Shown here in pieces: positions 30,095-39,308 of a stretch of 64,000 bases of DNA. Numbering within the stretch: the stretch's first letter is position 1; each line of letters opens with the position of its first letter. Made by a program: the position numbers and the translations under genes. The notes beneath the pieces are model-generated. The model ran no database searches and was not told where the DNA came from. It was given only the letters and a program-made list of their open reading frames with translations. The stretch lies in assembly GCF_001278845.1 (NCBI RefSeq), contig NZ_CP012590.1, positions 3,286,001 through 3,350,000 of the forward strand. The letters are read 5' to 3'. The stretch is from Actinomyces sp. oral taxon 414 (lineage in GTDB: Bacteria; Actinomycetota; Actinomycetes; Actinomycetales; Actinomycetaceae).

Positions 30095-30190
30095 TAACCC
30101 GCGAGATCGCCACTTGACCGCCGAGATCGCCGGGTAACCCGCGAGATCGTCTGCTAGAGGTACGTTCTCGTGGGTTAAGTGACGATCTCG
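30095..30190. repeat. GAGATCGCC/GGGTAACCC repeat cluster beside the IS630 element
   Basis: Repeated CGCGAGATCG motifs with central GGGTAACCC occur at about 30098-30110 and 30121-30150, with diverged copies to 30190. The IS630-type element split one copy. The next 170 bp up to the MITE-like element show no gene. Confidence 0.6.
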
Positions 30191-30365
30191 CAGATCAGGG
30201 CGCCTGCGCGGGGCCGGGCGGGGCTCGGGTGGGGCTGGCGCGGTCGAACGGGGCGCTCGCCCGGTCCGCGACCGCCCTCCGCGCGGGTGTCCGCGCCGGT
30301 GTTGACGTCGTGGACCTCGCCGAGGCGGGCGACGCCCTCACCACGGGGCCCGCGGCGGCGCCAGT

Positions 30366-30905
30366 TGTCCAAATCTGCCACAAAGACCCGGAAGGTTATT
30401 CTGGGTGTGTCTGAGTGGGGCGTATGGGGCTTGTGGGGCGGGGTGTGTCCGAATCTGTTGCACGGGCGCTCCGTGGCGGGGTCGGGGGCGAGCGGGGCCC
30501 AGGGCCCGGACCCGATTCTGGTGCCCTGGGAGGATCGTTCGGGCCCTCGCCCCGGGTGTGTCCGTCGGTTTCCGCATGATTGCGCGGTTCTGACGGTCTC
30601 GCAGTCGGGTGCGCCCCGGAACGATCCTCCCGGGGCGCCATGTTCGGCCCCGGGAGGGGCGGCGAGAAGCGGAATCTGGGACAGATGGGGTGCGCGGGTC
30701 GCGTGGGACCAGTCGGACCCGGTCCGGACCCGGTCCGTGTCCAAATCTGCCACAAAGGCCCGGATCGAGTCGGGGCGCGCAAGAAGAATCGTTGATGTTC
30801 CGCGGTTTCCTCCGCGACCTATCCCGGCCCGGGGCGCCTTTGTGGCAGATTTGGACACGACCCCGCCCCGAATCATCCCAGGAGCCACACCAGCACCATC
30901 ACATG
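30366..30905. mobile_element. MITE-like non-coding element, copy B (inverted, one end degraded)
   Basis: Reverse-oriented copy of the 8089-8620 element with high similarity across most of its length. The intact end GAAGGTTATTCTGGG is at 30391-30405. The other end decays after about 30890 and lacks the terminal repeat. The inner 20-bp core appears at 30738-30757 and, inverted, at 30838-30857. An additional core copy at 30366-30385 directly precedes the element. The two inner inverted repeats are conserved. Confidence 0.8.
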
Positions 30906-30963
30906 CCCGCTCATCCCCCACGCCGCGCCGACCCAGGCCTCTGAGCCGTCAGTCCTGTGAAGT

Positions 30964-30983
30964 AAGGCTCAACGAGCCTTTCT
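30964..30983 (+). terminator. Short hairpin with T-run
   Basis: AAGGCTC/GAGCCTT with a 3-base loop followed by TCT. It is terminator-like but no gene lies just upstream on either strand. Confidence 0.3.
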
Positions 30984-31064
30984 CGTCGGGGGAGTCATCG
31001 AGCGGAGTCCTCAGAGATGATGCGGGCCGGAGCCGGCGCTCGTCGAGCCCGGCTCGCGCCATGC

Positions 31065-31177
31065 GAGCTCAGCTCGACAAAATCCACCTCAGCTCGCACA
31101 ATGTGAGCTCAGCTCGACAAAATCCATCTGAGCTCAATTCGTGCGAGCTCAGCTCGCACAATGTGAGCTGAGGTGAC
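31065..31177. repeat. 40-bp tandem repeat rich in GAGCTC
   Basis: Units begin at 31065, 31105 and 31145 with GAGCTCAGCTCG. The first two share CAGCTCGACAAAATCCA, and the third ends in a partial inverted copy (GTGAGCTGAGGTG). The function is unknown; the motif is rich in short palindromes and could bind protein. Confidence 0.7.
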
Positions 31178-31320
31178 ATCACCGAATCGACTTCCCCCGG
31201 GGCTGGGGCGCTGGGGCCGGGGCGCCGACGCTAGGGGGCCGGGGCGCTGGGGCGCCGGGACGGACCTGCGACCGGATACCGTTCCGGACGCCGCTCCTCG
31301 TGCTCGACGGACCGGTCGCC

Positions 31321-31395
31321 CCTCACGCCATCGCCCCTCACGCCGTTGATCCTCACGCCGTTGATCCTCACGCCGTTGATCCTCACGCCGTCGGA
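31321..31395. repeat. 15-bp tandem repeat upstream of the YwiC-like gene
   Basis: Five 15-bp units. The middle three are identical (CCTCACGCCGTTGAT) and the outer two diverge in the last five or six bases. It ends about 85 bp before the YwiC-like start codon, so unit number could affect its promoter. Confidence 0.8.
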
Positions 31396-31481
31396 ACCCG
31401 ACCCGGTCCCGGCGCCGCCCGCCGATCTGACGGACTGTCCCCACCAATGCCGGATCGAGCCGGTTTTATTACCCTGACGGG

Positions 31482-32594
31482 ATGAGTCAGTCGCGTCCAT
31501 CCCCGCCCTCCCGGCCCTCCCGCGAGGAGAGCCAGGATCCGTCGCCGGCGCCGGGCGCGCCGTCGTCGCCCTCGGCCGACCCGGCGGCGCGCCCGGCCCG
31601 TGCCCGTACCGCCTCCGCCATCCCCTATCACCAGTCCAGGCCCGGCCCCGAGGACGACATCATGCTCGCCACCGGCCGCCCGCGCGGGGCCCCCGAGTCC
31701 GCCACGGTGCGCGAGCGCGTCGAGGCCGCCAGGGCCAAGCAGGAGAGGATCCGCCGCCAACCCGGCCGCAAGGCGTGGGTGCCCAACCAGCACGGCGCCT
31801 ACTCGATGCTCGTGCTACCGCCCATCATCGGTTGGATCGTGGGCGGCTTCAGCTGGGTGAACCTGCTGCTCCTGCCCGCCTGGTGGGACGCCTATCTCAC
31901 CTACTGGGCCTGGTCGCAGTGGCTGCGCACGCGCTCGCCGCGCCGCCGTCAGCTCCTCCTGCTGCCGCTGCTCGTCTACACCTGCTCCACCGCCTGCCTG
32001 GGGCTGATCACGCTCCTCGTGGCGCCCTACCTGCTGGGCTGGGCGGCACCACTGGTCCCGCTCTTCGCCATCGCCGCGTGGGAGGTGTGGCGGGGGCGCG
32101 AGCGCTCCCTGCTCTCCGGTCTGGCGACGACGGCGGCCGCGAGCCTCATGTCGGCCGTGACCTACAGCCTCGCGGTCGGCGGCGCGGGCGGCTTCCTGGG
32201 CACGGGCGGGGCGAGCGGACTGCCCGGGTCGAGCCTGAACGGGGCACTGACGGGCTGGGCGTGGATGTGGGTGGTCACGGCGTCGACCGCCGCCTACTTC
32301 TGCGGGACGGTCCCCTACATCAAGTCGATGATCCGCGAGCGCTTCAACAGGCCCCTGCTGGCCGGGACGGTGGCGGCGCACGCGCTCGTCGCGGCGGCCG
32401 CGGTATGGCTGGCGGCCGGGGGGTACCTGGGGTGGCCGCACGCGGTCGTGTGGGTGGCGCTGGCGGTGCGCTCCCTTGCCATGCCGCTGCGGCAGTGGAA
32501 ACTGGCCGGGGAGAGGCGGCCGATGCCTCCGCGGACTCTGGGGCGCACGGAGATGCTCTTCACCGCGGCCTTCCTGATTACGATCGCGCTCTGA
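31482..32594 (+). CDS. YwiC-like family membrane protein
   Basis: 370 residues. A Pro/Ser-rich disordered N-terminus of about 95 residues is followed by the family signature WVPNQHGAYSMLVLPPIIGW and about eight membrane helices to the C-terminus (PF14256-type). A conserved RxxRRRQLLLLPLLVY loop and GTVPYIKSMIRER are also visible. The biochemical role of the family is not established. The gene stands alone; the ATG is the first after a stop-rich intergenic stretch. Confidence 0.85.
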   Translation: MSQSRPSPPSRPSREESQDPSPAPGAPSSPSADPAARPARARTASAIPYHQSRPGPEDDIMLATGRPRGAPESATVRERVEAARAKQERIRRQPGRKAWVPNQHGAYSMLVLPPIIGWIVGGFSWVNLLLLPAWWDAYLTYWAWSQWLRTRSPRRRQLLLLPLLVYTCSTACLGLITLLVAPYLLGWAAPLVPLFAIAAWEVWRGRERSLLSGLATTAAASLMSAVTYSLAVGGAGGFLGTGGASGLPGSSLNGALTGWAWMWVVTASTAAYFCGTVPYIKSMIRERFNRPLLAGTVAAHALVAAAAVWLAAGGYLGWPHAVVWVALAVRSLAMPLRQWKLAGERRPMPPRTLGRTEMLFTAAFLITIAL

Positions 32595-32746
32595 CGGCGG
32601 GCCGCGCCCGCGCCGGCCACCGGTCGCGCTCGCGCCGGTCGCGACAACGCCAACCGCCGATCGTGGCAGCCGCGGCCCCGTCCGGCGCGGGCCGCAGTCG
32701 TCGGACGCCGCTTAAAGAAGTCTGACATAGGTAGTACATTGGGCGC

Positions 32747-33025
32747 ATGCGAACGATCACTAAGCGTGAGCTCAACCAGCATACGGCGGCGGCCCTCGCC
32801 CAGGTCACCGACACCGCCGACCTCGTGGTGACCGAGCGCGGTGAACCGCGCTGGCGGATCAGTTCAGTGCACGGCGCGGATACGACGCTGGCGCAGTTGG
32901 AGCGGGAGGGGCGCTACACCCCGCCGTCATCGACACCCGCGCCCTGGCCCCGTCACCCGGGCGGGCGGACCTATACCGCAGCAGAGGCCGATGCGCTGCT
33001 CGACGAGGCGCGCGGGGACCACTGA
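32747..33025 (+). CDS. Phd/YefM-type antitoxin (VapB role)
   Basis: 92 residues. The N-terminal half (TKRELNQHTAAALAQVTDTADLVVTERGEPRWRI) is the Phd/YefM DNA-binding fold of prevent-host-death antitoxins. The C-terminal half (TYTAAEADALLDEARGDH) should wrap the toxin. It begins just after a short promoter-like stretch (TTAAAG...TAGTACATT) and ends 2 bp before the toxin GTG. It is expected to neutralise the PIN toxin and repress the operon. Confidence 0.85.
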   Translation: MRTITKRELNQHTAAALAQVTDTADLVVTERGEPRWRISSVHGADTTLAQLEREGRYTPPSSTPAPWPRHPGGRTYTAAEADALLDEARGDH

Positions 33026-33027
33026 CC

Positions 33028-33432
33028 GTGCCCGCCGGTCTTATCTACCTCGACTCCTCGGTGGCGCTCCGCACGATCCTGGACGTCCCCGAACGCCGAC
33101 GGGTGCAGTCCTGGATGCAGGAGGCCGGGACGGCCTTCGTTTCCTCACGTCTTCTGCGCACGGAGGTGATCCGCGTCCTGCGACGCGACGGCAGGCCGCT
33201 CGGCGATGGCAAACCGCTCCTCGATCGGGTTGGTCTCATCGACATCACCCGCCGGGTGCACGCCACTGCCGAATCCATCGAGCGTCATATCAAGACTCTT
33301 GACGCCCTGCACCTGGCGACGGCGCTCCTCATCGACGAGGCGGTCACCGTTGCGACCCACGATCATGCGATGAGAGCCGTCGCCGAGCACCTCGGCCTGC
33401 TCGTCGTCGACCCCGTCGAAGCGCGGGAGTGA
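33028..33432 (+). CDS. vapC: PIN domain toxin, VapC-type ribonuclease
   Basis: 134 residues from GTG. The four acidic residues of the PIN nuclease site are visible: Asp9 in IYLDSS, Glu46 in LLRTEV, Asp91 in TLDALH and Asp111 in ATHDHA. VapC toxins cut specific RNAs when the antitoxin is lost. Immediate coupling to the upstream antitoxin gene supports the assignment. The next gene begins 48 bp later. Confidence 0.9.
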   Translation: MPAGLIYLDSSVALRTILDVPERRRVQSWMQEAGTAFVSSRLLRTEVIRVLRRDGRPLGDGKPLLDRVGLIDITRRVHATAESIERHIKTLDALHLATALLIDEAVTVATHDHAMRAVAEHLGLLVVDPVEARE

Positions 33433-33480
33433 ATGCGCCGGGGACTCCCCAAACGGAAAGTGACCGGGCACACTGGTGCC

Positions 33481-35634
33481 ATGCCCGCCGACGACGCCCC
33501 TGACCTCGCCCCGGCCGACCCGCCATCGACCCCGACCGACCCGGCCCAGGCCGCCGAGCACTCGCCGTCGGAACCGGACTCACCTCCGGCGTCGGACCTC
33601 GCCGACGCCCCTCGCCCGCGCCGCCGCGGTCCCGATCCCGCCCGCCGGCGGGCCGCCTCCACGGGCTTCCTCCTGGGCTCCCTCGCCGCCCTCCTCGTCA
33701 CGGCCGTTCTCGCCGTCGTCTGGTACCGGCAGATGCCCAGCGAGGCCGTGGAGGACTACATCCTGTGGGGCGTGGGCGGCGGGCTCGTCCTCGCATGGGC
33801 GCTGTGCGCAAGCGTCAGGCGAATCCGGATCCTCGCCTGGTGCGTCCGCGCCGTCCTGCTCGCGGCCACCGGCATCCCCATCGCCCTCGCTCTGCGCAGG
33901 TGGTGGGAGATCCACTGCGAGACAACCGTCCCGCCCCGCTACCTCCCCGCCATCGCCGCCGCCTTCCTGGCCGGGTGCCTCTTCGGCGTCTGCGCGCTCC
34001 GCCCCGTCCCCGCACCGCCCCGACGACGTCGCGCCGGACGGGCACCCGGATCCGCCTCCCGCCGCGCGGTCCGCCGCTCGCGTCCGGCCGCGAGCGGGCG
34101 CCGTCCCCGCCGGCTCCTGCGCGCCGCCCCCGCCCCGCGCGCCCTGGCGGTCGGCGCCGTCGGCTTCCTCGTCCCCGTGCTGGTCTGCACCGGGTTGGCC
34201 GTCCTGCCCTCCACCCTCGTCCACCCGGCGATCAGCACGACGGCGCCCGCCCCCGCGGCGATCCCCGCCCGCCCCCGGGCCGCCGCCGGCGAACTCGCCT
34301 GGACGCGCCTGGTGGAGAACCCGCTCGACGTCGTCGCCGGGGAGGCCGGCCCCGTCGTCGTCCAAGCCGGCGCCGTGAGGGGACTCGACCCGGCCACCGG
34401 CGCCGTCCGGTGGAGCTACGAACGCCCCGGCGCCACCCTCGCCGCAGTTGACCGGGCGGAACTTCTCGGCCAGCGCTACCTCATCACCAGTCCCAATGGC
34501 CGCTACGCCGCCATGCGGATCGACGCCAGCTGGCAGTGGGTTCTCACCGTCGTCCTGGACACCCGCACCGGCGAGGTCACGGCCGAGCACCCCAGCCATG
34601 AGGACGCCTCGCTCCAGCTCACCGACACCGCCGCCCTCGACGGCGACCGCGCATTCTCCCTGACCGACGGGCACGACCTGTGGACACTGCCCGACCCCGA
34701 CGGGGAGAGGACGAGCCTCCGGAACGCGCGGGACGAGGGGCCCGTGTCGTCCGCCGACCTCGGTCATACCGGCCAGGCCGGCCACTCGACCTTCGTCGTC
34801 CGGGCGTGGGCGGCTGAGCCGCGCGGCTCCTGGAACGATCTCATCCTCATCCCCGACTCCGACCCGACCGCCACCACGCGCATCGACCACGTGCTCACCG
34901 ACCCGACGGATGGGCGCTTCGCCGTCGTCGACGGCTGGACCGCCCAGCTGACCGAGGAGGGCGCCCGGGCCGCCGAGGCCGATATCGCCGCCCTCGAGGA
35001 GGCCCGGGGCAAGCCCGACGCCGACACCGACGCCATCGCGCAGAGTTGGCAGACGCAGGCCATTGACATCGACGCCCTGGCCGCCGCCCCCGACGGCGAC
35101 GGCTCCGCGGCCTCCGCCGCCCCCGCGCAGCCGGTCCCCATGGGCGTCGGCAGCGGAATCGACCGCTGGATCTCCCTCATCTCGGGCGAGTTGCGCCTGC
35201 TCGCAAAGGGCCGGAGCGGTTCCGGAGCGGGTGCAGCGGGTGCTCGGAGCGCCCCGGCGGGCGCCGTATTCGACCCGGTGACGCGCTCGGCCCTCGCCGC
35301 CGATGCCGACCCGGGCCTGGCCTCCGCCCGGGTCGGCATCGAGACCGCCGTTCAGAGCGGCAATACCGGGGGCAGCGCCGTCGTGCGCCCCGGGGACGGC
35401 AGCGCGGGGATCATTATGCCCATTGACGACGGCTCCCTCGCCAGGCCGTCCGAGATGCTCGACGGCGGGTACCGTCCGGCGCAGCAGAGTCGGGTGACTC
35501 TGGAGAGTTCGAACGTCGCCGCCATGTCCGTCCCCGGCGCGACCCTCCTCATCCTGACCCCCTTCGACGATTCGGGGTCGTCGCATCCCCCGTCGCTCAT
35601 CCGCCTCTGCGCCTTCACAGGAGTTTCGTCATGA
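33481..35634 (+). CDS. Polytopic membrane protein with beta-propeller-like domain (module copy 1, gene A)
   Basis: 717 residues. A Pro/Asp-rich N-terminus leads to five predicted membrane helices (about 60-82, 92-110, 115-135, 150-170, 220-243). A long extracytoplasmic part of PQQ/BamB-like propeller character follows (VVQAGAVRGLDPATGAVRWS, VLDTRTGEVTAEHPS, DGHDLWTLPDPDG). No catalytic residue was recognised. A paralogue at 37206-39308 shares nearly identical stretches such as ALAVGAVGFLVPVL. The stop overlaps the next start (ATGA). ATG at 33481 is favoured over one at 33433 inside the toxin spacing. The function is unknown; a cell-envelope sensor or scaffold is a guess. Confidence 0.75.
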   Translation: MPADDAPDLAPADPPSTPTDPAQAAEHSPSEPDSPPASDLADAPRPRRRGPDPARRRAASTGFLLGSLAALLVTAVLAVVWYRQMPSEAVEDYILWGVGGGLVLAWALCASVRRIRILAWCVRAVLLAATGIPIALALRRWWEIHCETTVPPRYLPAIAAAFLAGCLFGVCALRPVPAPPRRRRAGRAPGSASRRAVRRSRPAASGRRPRRLLRAAPAPRALAVGAVGFLVPVLVCTGLAVLPSTLVHPAISTTAPAPAAIPARPRAAAGELAWTRLVENPLDVVAGEAGPVVVQAGAVRGLDPATGAVRWSYERPGATLAAVDRAELLGQRYLITSPNGRYAAMRIDASWQWVLTVVLDTRTGEVTAEHPSHEDASLQLTDTAALDGDRAFSLTDGHDLWTLPDPDGERTSLRNARDEGPVSSADLGHTGQAGHSTFVVRAWAAEPRGSWNDLILIPDSDPTATTRIDHVLTDPTDGRFAVVDGWTAQLTEEGARAAEADIAALEEARGKPDADTDAIAQSWQTQAIDIDALAAAPDGDGSAASAAPAQPVPMGVGSGIDRWISLISGELRLLAKGRSGSGAGAAGARSAPAGAVFDPVTRSALAADADPGLASARVGIETAVQSGNTGGSAVVRPGDGSAGIIMPIDDGSLARPSEMLDGGYRPAQQSRVTLESSNVAAMSVPGATLLILTPFDDSGSSHPPSLIRLCAFTGVSS

Positions 35635-37202
35635 CGCCCGAGTCCACGCCGGCATTCCTGAGCTTCCCGGCCGGTCCGATGCCGGGGCCCCGGGGCGCCG
35701 CCCCGTACGCAGCTCCCCGCGCGGACCGGGGCGCCGGCGGCCGCCGCCCCGTCGGTCGCGCCGCCGCCGGCCGCGTGACCCGCCGCGCGGCGCTGGCCGT
35801 CATGGCCGGCATACCGGCACTGGCCGCCTGCACGAGGATCGCCGGCGCCGGCGCCGGCGCCACCGGCACCGCCACCAGTGCGCCGCCTCCCGCCGTCGGC
35901 TCCATGGCGCCGGAGGTGACGGATTTGGAAGTCGACGTCAAGCAGCCCAGCCAGGGCGAGGAGGAGTGGTCGATCACCCTCACGCCCAAGAAGGGGCTGA
36001 AGAACGACAAGGCCGTCATGCTCCCCTCGCAGGCCGGCCCCCTGGTCGCCCTCGTCTCCGGGTACGACCCGTTCAATCCCACCCCCGACGACAGCCCCGA
36101 CGCGGCCCTCATGTCGTTCGACCCGGCGAACGGCTCGCTGACGTGGGCGCGGCTGGTCTCCCTGCCCGGCGGCGCCGCGCCTTACTGGGGACTCGACCCC
36201 GGGAGACTGGAGTACCAGGTCAAGAAGGTCGCCGCCCGCAGCAGCGTCGTCGTCAGCCCCGACGGCCGCCGCGTCTCGGTCATCCTGCGCGCCTACGTGT
36301 CCCCCACTCTGAGCGAGCACGTCTCGGCGGCGGCGGTCCTCGACACGGCGAGCGGTCAGGTGGTGCGCACCGAGGAGATCCGCGGCTTCGTTCTCGGGCA
36401 AGCCCTGACCGACGACGCCCTGATCGTCCAGACCTCCGACTTCCCCTACCCGGGCGGCGACAATGTCATCGCCGGGCCCAACCGGTCCGACGCCGCCACC
36501 AGTACTGACGACGCCGGCGGCGCCAGCTCGAGCGGCGCCGGCTCCACGCTCACCATCTTCCCCCTGGCCGATCCTCAGGCCCCGGCCACCACCGGGTCAA
36601 CGCCCCTGTGGCTGCTGGGAGCGACCCACGACTCCCTCATCCTGGGCGCCGCCCATATCGAATCCGAATGTTTCACGGGAAACTGCCTGGGCTACCGGGC
36701 CGTCCTCGCGACCGCCTCGGGCCAGGCCACCAGGCAGATCGACGGCGTCTACGCCGTCCACCCCAACGGCCTCCTCGAGCGCTTCACCGGCGGCCAGGCG
36801 GCCGACGACTTCCTCACGCGCGCGGCTCAGAGCAAGGACCCGGACCTGACCCGCAGCACGCCGAACCCGGACGAGGATCTGAGCCGGCGGCAGGCGTGGG
36901 TCGCGCTGGGCCGCGAGCTGCTCGACCCCGCCTCGGGCGCCGCCGCCGACATCACCGGCTTCACCCTCTCCGACGTGCCGACGGCGACCAGGTGGATCAC
37001 GGCCCGTTGGAGGCCCGCGTGGTCGAAGGGGGACAGGGATCTGAACTTCGCCCCCGAGGCGGCCGGCTGGATGGCGGCGCCCGGCGACCCGGTGAGCACC
37101 GAACCGGCCATGACGATGAACTGCGCCGGCAACCCGTCCGCGGACTCGCCGGTCATCACCGTGTCCCTGGTCCGGACCCCGTTCACCGGCCGCACGGGGT
37201 AG
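35631..37202 (+). CDS. Tat-exported lipoprotein with beta-propeller-like domain (module copy 1, gene B)
   Basis: 523 residues. A basic N-terminal region holds a twin-Arg signal (VTRRAALAVMAG) and a lipobox LAAC near residue 64. The mature part has VALVSGYDP, ALMSFDPANGSLTWARLVSLP and VSPDGRRVSVILRAYVSP, read as propeller-like blades. The end, TRTPFTGRTG in its paralogue and VRTPFTGRTG here, is shared with gene B of the second module. It overlaps gene A by 4 bp, so the two are translated together and probably act together at the outer face of the membrane. The function is unknown. Confidence 0.75.
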   Translation: MTPESTPAFLSFPAGPMPGPRGAAPYAAPRADRGAGGRRPVGRAAAGRVTRRAALAVMAGIPALAACTRIAGAGAGATGTATSAPPPAVGSMAPEVTDLEVDVKQPSQGEEEWSITLTPKKGLKNDKAVMLPSQAGPLVALVSGYDPFNPTPDDSPDAALMSFDPANGSLTWARLVSLPGGAAPYWGLDPGRLEYQVKKVAARSSVVVSPDGRRVSVILRAYVSPTLSEHVSAAAVLDTASGQVVRTEEIRGFVLGQALTDDALIVQTSDFPYPGGDNVIAGPNRSDAATSTDDAGGASSSGAGSTLTIFPLADPQAPATTGSTPLWLLGATHDSLILGAAHIESECFTGNCLGYRAVLATASGQATRQIDGVYAVHPNGLLERFTGGQAADDFLTRAAQSKDPDLTRSTPNPDEDLSRRQAWVALGRELLDPASGAAADITGFTLSDVPTATRWITARWRPAWSKGDRDLNFAPEAAGWMAAPGDPVSTEPAMTMNCAGNPSADSPVITVSLVRTPFTGRTG

Positions 37203-37205
37203 GGG

Positions 37206-39308
37206 ATGAACCCCGACCCGCCCGGCCCGGCACCGACTCCGGCCGGCTCAGCATCGACTCCGGCCGGCTCAGCATCGACTCCGGCCGGGTCCGACGCCGC
37301 GCCGAGCGATCGGTCGGGGCTGACGAGCGCGGCGCGGCCCGTCGCCCCCGCCCGCCGAACGCCTGTCTTCACGGGCTTCCTTTTCGGGAGCCTCGCCGCC
37401 CTCGCCGTCACGGCCGTCCTCGCCGTCGTCTGGTATCGGCAGATGCCCTTCACGACGCTCCCGGAAGTGAATATCCGCGTCATCGTGTACGGCGCGATCG
37501 GCGGGCTCGTCCTCCTGAACGTGCTGGTGGCGGCAGCCGGGCGATCCCGGGTCTTCGCCCGGTTCGTCTCCGCGATCGCGCTTCTGGGCGCAAGCATCCC
37601 CGCCGCCCGTGCGCTGCGCAGTTGGTGGGGGATCTACCTCCAGACCACTATTCCGCCGCGCCACCTCACCGCCCTCGCCGCCGCCTGCCTGGCCGCGGGG
37701 CTCCTCGCCGCCTGCGCGTTCCACACCGTCTCCGTCCGGTCCCGACGGCGCACCGAGCGACCGGCCCGGTCCGTCGCCCGCGGCGCAGCGCCCGGTTCCG
37801 GCCCGGCCGCGGTCCGCCTCCTCCGCCGGTTCTCGCGCCGGCTCCCCGCCCCGCGCGCCCTGGCGGTCGGCGCCGTCGGCTTCCTCGTCCCCGTACTGGC
37901 CTGCACCGCACTGGCCGTCCTGCCCTCCGCCCTCGTCCGCCCGGCGATCAGCACGACGGCGCCCGCCCCCGCCGAGATCCCGACCCGACCCGAGACGGTC
38001 TCCGGGGAGCCCGCCTGGACGCGCCTGGTGGAGAAGCCGCTCGACGTCGTCGCCGGGGAGGCCGGGCCCGTCGTCGTCCAATCCGGCGCCGTGAGGGGAC
38101 TCGACCCGGCCACCGGCGAGACCCGGTGGAGCTACGAGCGGCCCGGCGCAGACTTCGTCTACGTCGACTGGGAGAGCGGACTTCTCAGTCAGCGACACAT
38201 TATCACCAGCCCCAATGGACGCTACGCCGCCCTGCGGGTCGGCACCGGCCGGCGTCCGGCCCTCACCGTCGTCCTGGACACCCGCACCGGCGAGGTCACG
38301 GCCGAGCACCCCAGCCGTGAGCACGCCTCGCTCCAGCTCACCGACACCGCCGCCCTCGACGGCGACCGCGCCTTCTCCCTGGCCGACGGGCGCGACCTGT
38401 GGACGCTGCCCCGCGACGAGGAAGTCGAACGGCCCAGCAATTCCGGCTACACCGGCCCGGCGGGCCACTCGACCTTCATCGACTTCCATGACCCGAAGCG
38501 GATCCGGGGCGTCTGGGGCGACGTCGCCCTCATTCCCGACTCCGACCCGACCACCGCCACGCGCATCGACCACGTCCTCACCGACCCGACGAATCAGCGC
38601 TTCGTCGTCGTCAACGGCTGGACCGCCCAGTTGACCGGGGACGGGGCGCAGGCCGCCGAGGCCACGCTCGCCACCATCCGGGAGACCTACGCCGCCCGCA
38701 TCGACAACGCCGATGGCGAGCCCGTCATGCTGGGCTGGCAGACGCAGGCCGTCAATATCGACGCCCTGGCCGGCTCCGCCGCCGAAGCCGACACGGCGCC
38801 CGTCCCCATGGGGATCAGCAGCGGGATCAACAATTGGGCCTCCCTCGCCTCGGGCGACCTGTGCCTGTTCGGGCAGATGAGCTACGTCTCCATGAGAAGA
38901 CTCGCCTCCGACGACGACCGGGTCGCCGCGGTGAGCTCCCTGCTGGACACGGCCACGCGCACCGTCCGCACCCCCGAGACCGACCCCGGACTCGCCTCCG
39001 CCGAGGTCGGCATCGAAGCCACCGTCCAGAACGGGAGCACCACCGGCAGCGTCGTCGTGCGCCCCGGGAACGGCGGCGCGCCGATCAGCGCGCCGATCGG
39101 CGAGGGCTCCGCCCTCGACCCGAGAAGCGCTCCCGACGACAGGCGCCCGCCGGCGCAGCAGCTGCAAAACGCTCTGCAGCGCCGGGACGCCGCCGCCCTC
39201 ACCGTCCCCGGCGCGACTCTTCTCATAGTGATCCCCTCCGGCCACACGGCCTACTCGACTCCGGCACCGCCCATCCGGATCTACGGCGTCCCGGAGGGTT
39301 TCCCGTGA
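37206..39308 (+). CDS. Polytopic membrane protein with beta-propeller-like domain (module copy 2, gene A)
   Basis: 700 residues, paralogue of the gene at 33481-35634 with the same order: disordered N-terminus, five membrane helices, then extracytoplasmic propeller-like region (GAVRGLDPATGETRWSYERP, VLDTRTGEVTAEHPSREHAS). The N-terminus has three short tandem TPAGSAS-type repeats encoded by a 21-bp repeat. It starts 3 bp after gene B of copy 1. The acidic Gly/Ala stretch SAAEADTAPVPMG replaces a longer low-complexity segment of copy 1. The function is unknown. Confidence 0.75.
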   Translation: MNPDPPGPAPTPAGSASTPAGSASTPAGSDAAPSDRSGLTSAARPVAPARRTPVFTGFLFGSLAALAVTAVLAVVWYRQMPFTTLPEVNIRVIVYGAIGGLVLLNVLVAAAGRSRVFARFVSAIALLGASIPAARALRSWWGIYLQTTIPPRHLTALAAACLAAGLLAACAFHTVSVRSRRRTERPARSVARGAAPGSGPAAVRLLRRFSRRLPAPRALAVGAVGFLVPVLACTALAVLPSALVRPAISTTAPAPAEIPTRPETVSGEPAWTRLVEKPLDVVAGEAGPVVVQSGAVRGLDPATGETRWSYERPGADFVYVDWESGLLSQRHIITSPNGRYAALRVGTGRRPALTVVLDTRTGEVTAEHPSREHASLQLTDTAALDGDRAFSLADGRDLWTLPRDEEVERPSNSGYTGPAGHSTFIDFHDPKRIRGVWGDVALIPDSDPTTATRIDHVLTDPTNQRFVVVNGWTAQLTGDGAQAAEATLATIRETYAARIDNADGEPVMLGWQTQAVNIDALAGSAAEADTAPVPMGISSGINNWASLASGDLCLFGQMSYVSMRRLASDDDRVAAVSSLLDTATRTVRTPETDPGLASAEVGIEATVQNGSTTGSVVVRPGNGGAPISAPIGEGSALDPRSAPDDRRPPAQQLQNALQRRDAAALTVPGATLLIVIPSGHTAYSTPAPPIRIYGVPEGFP

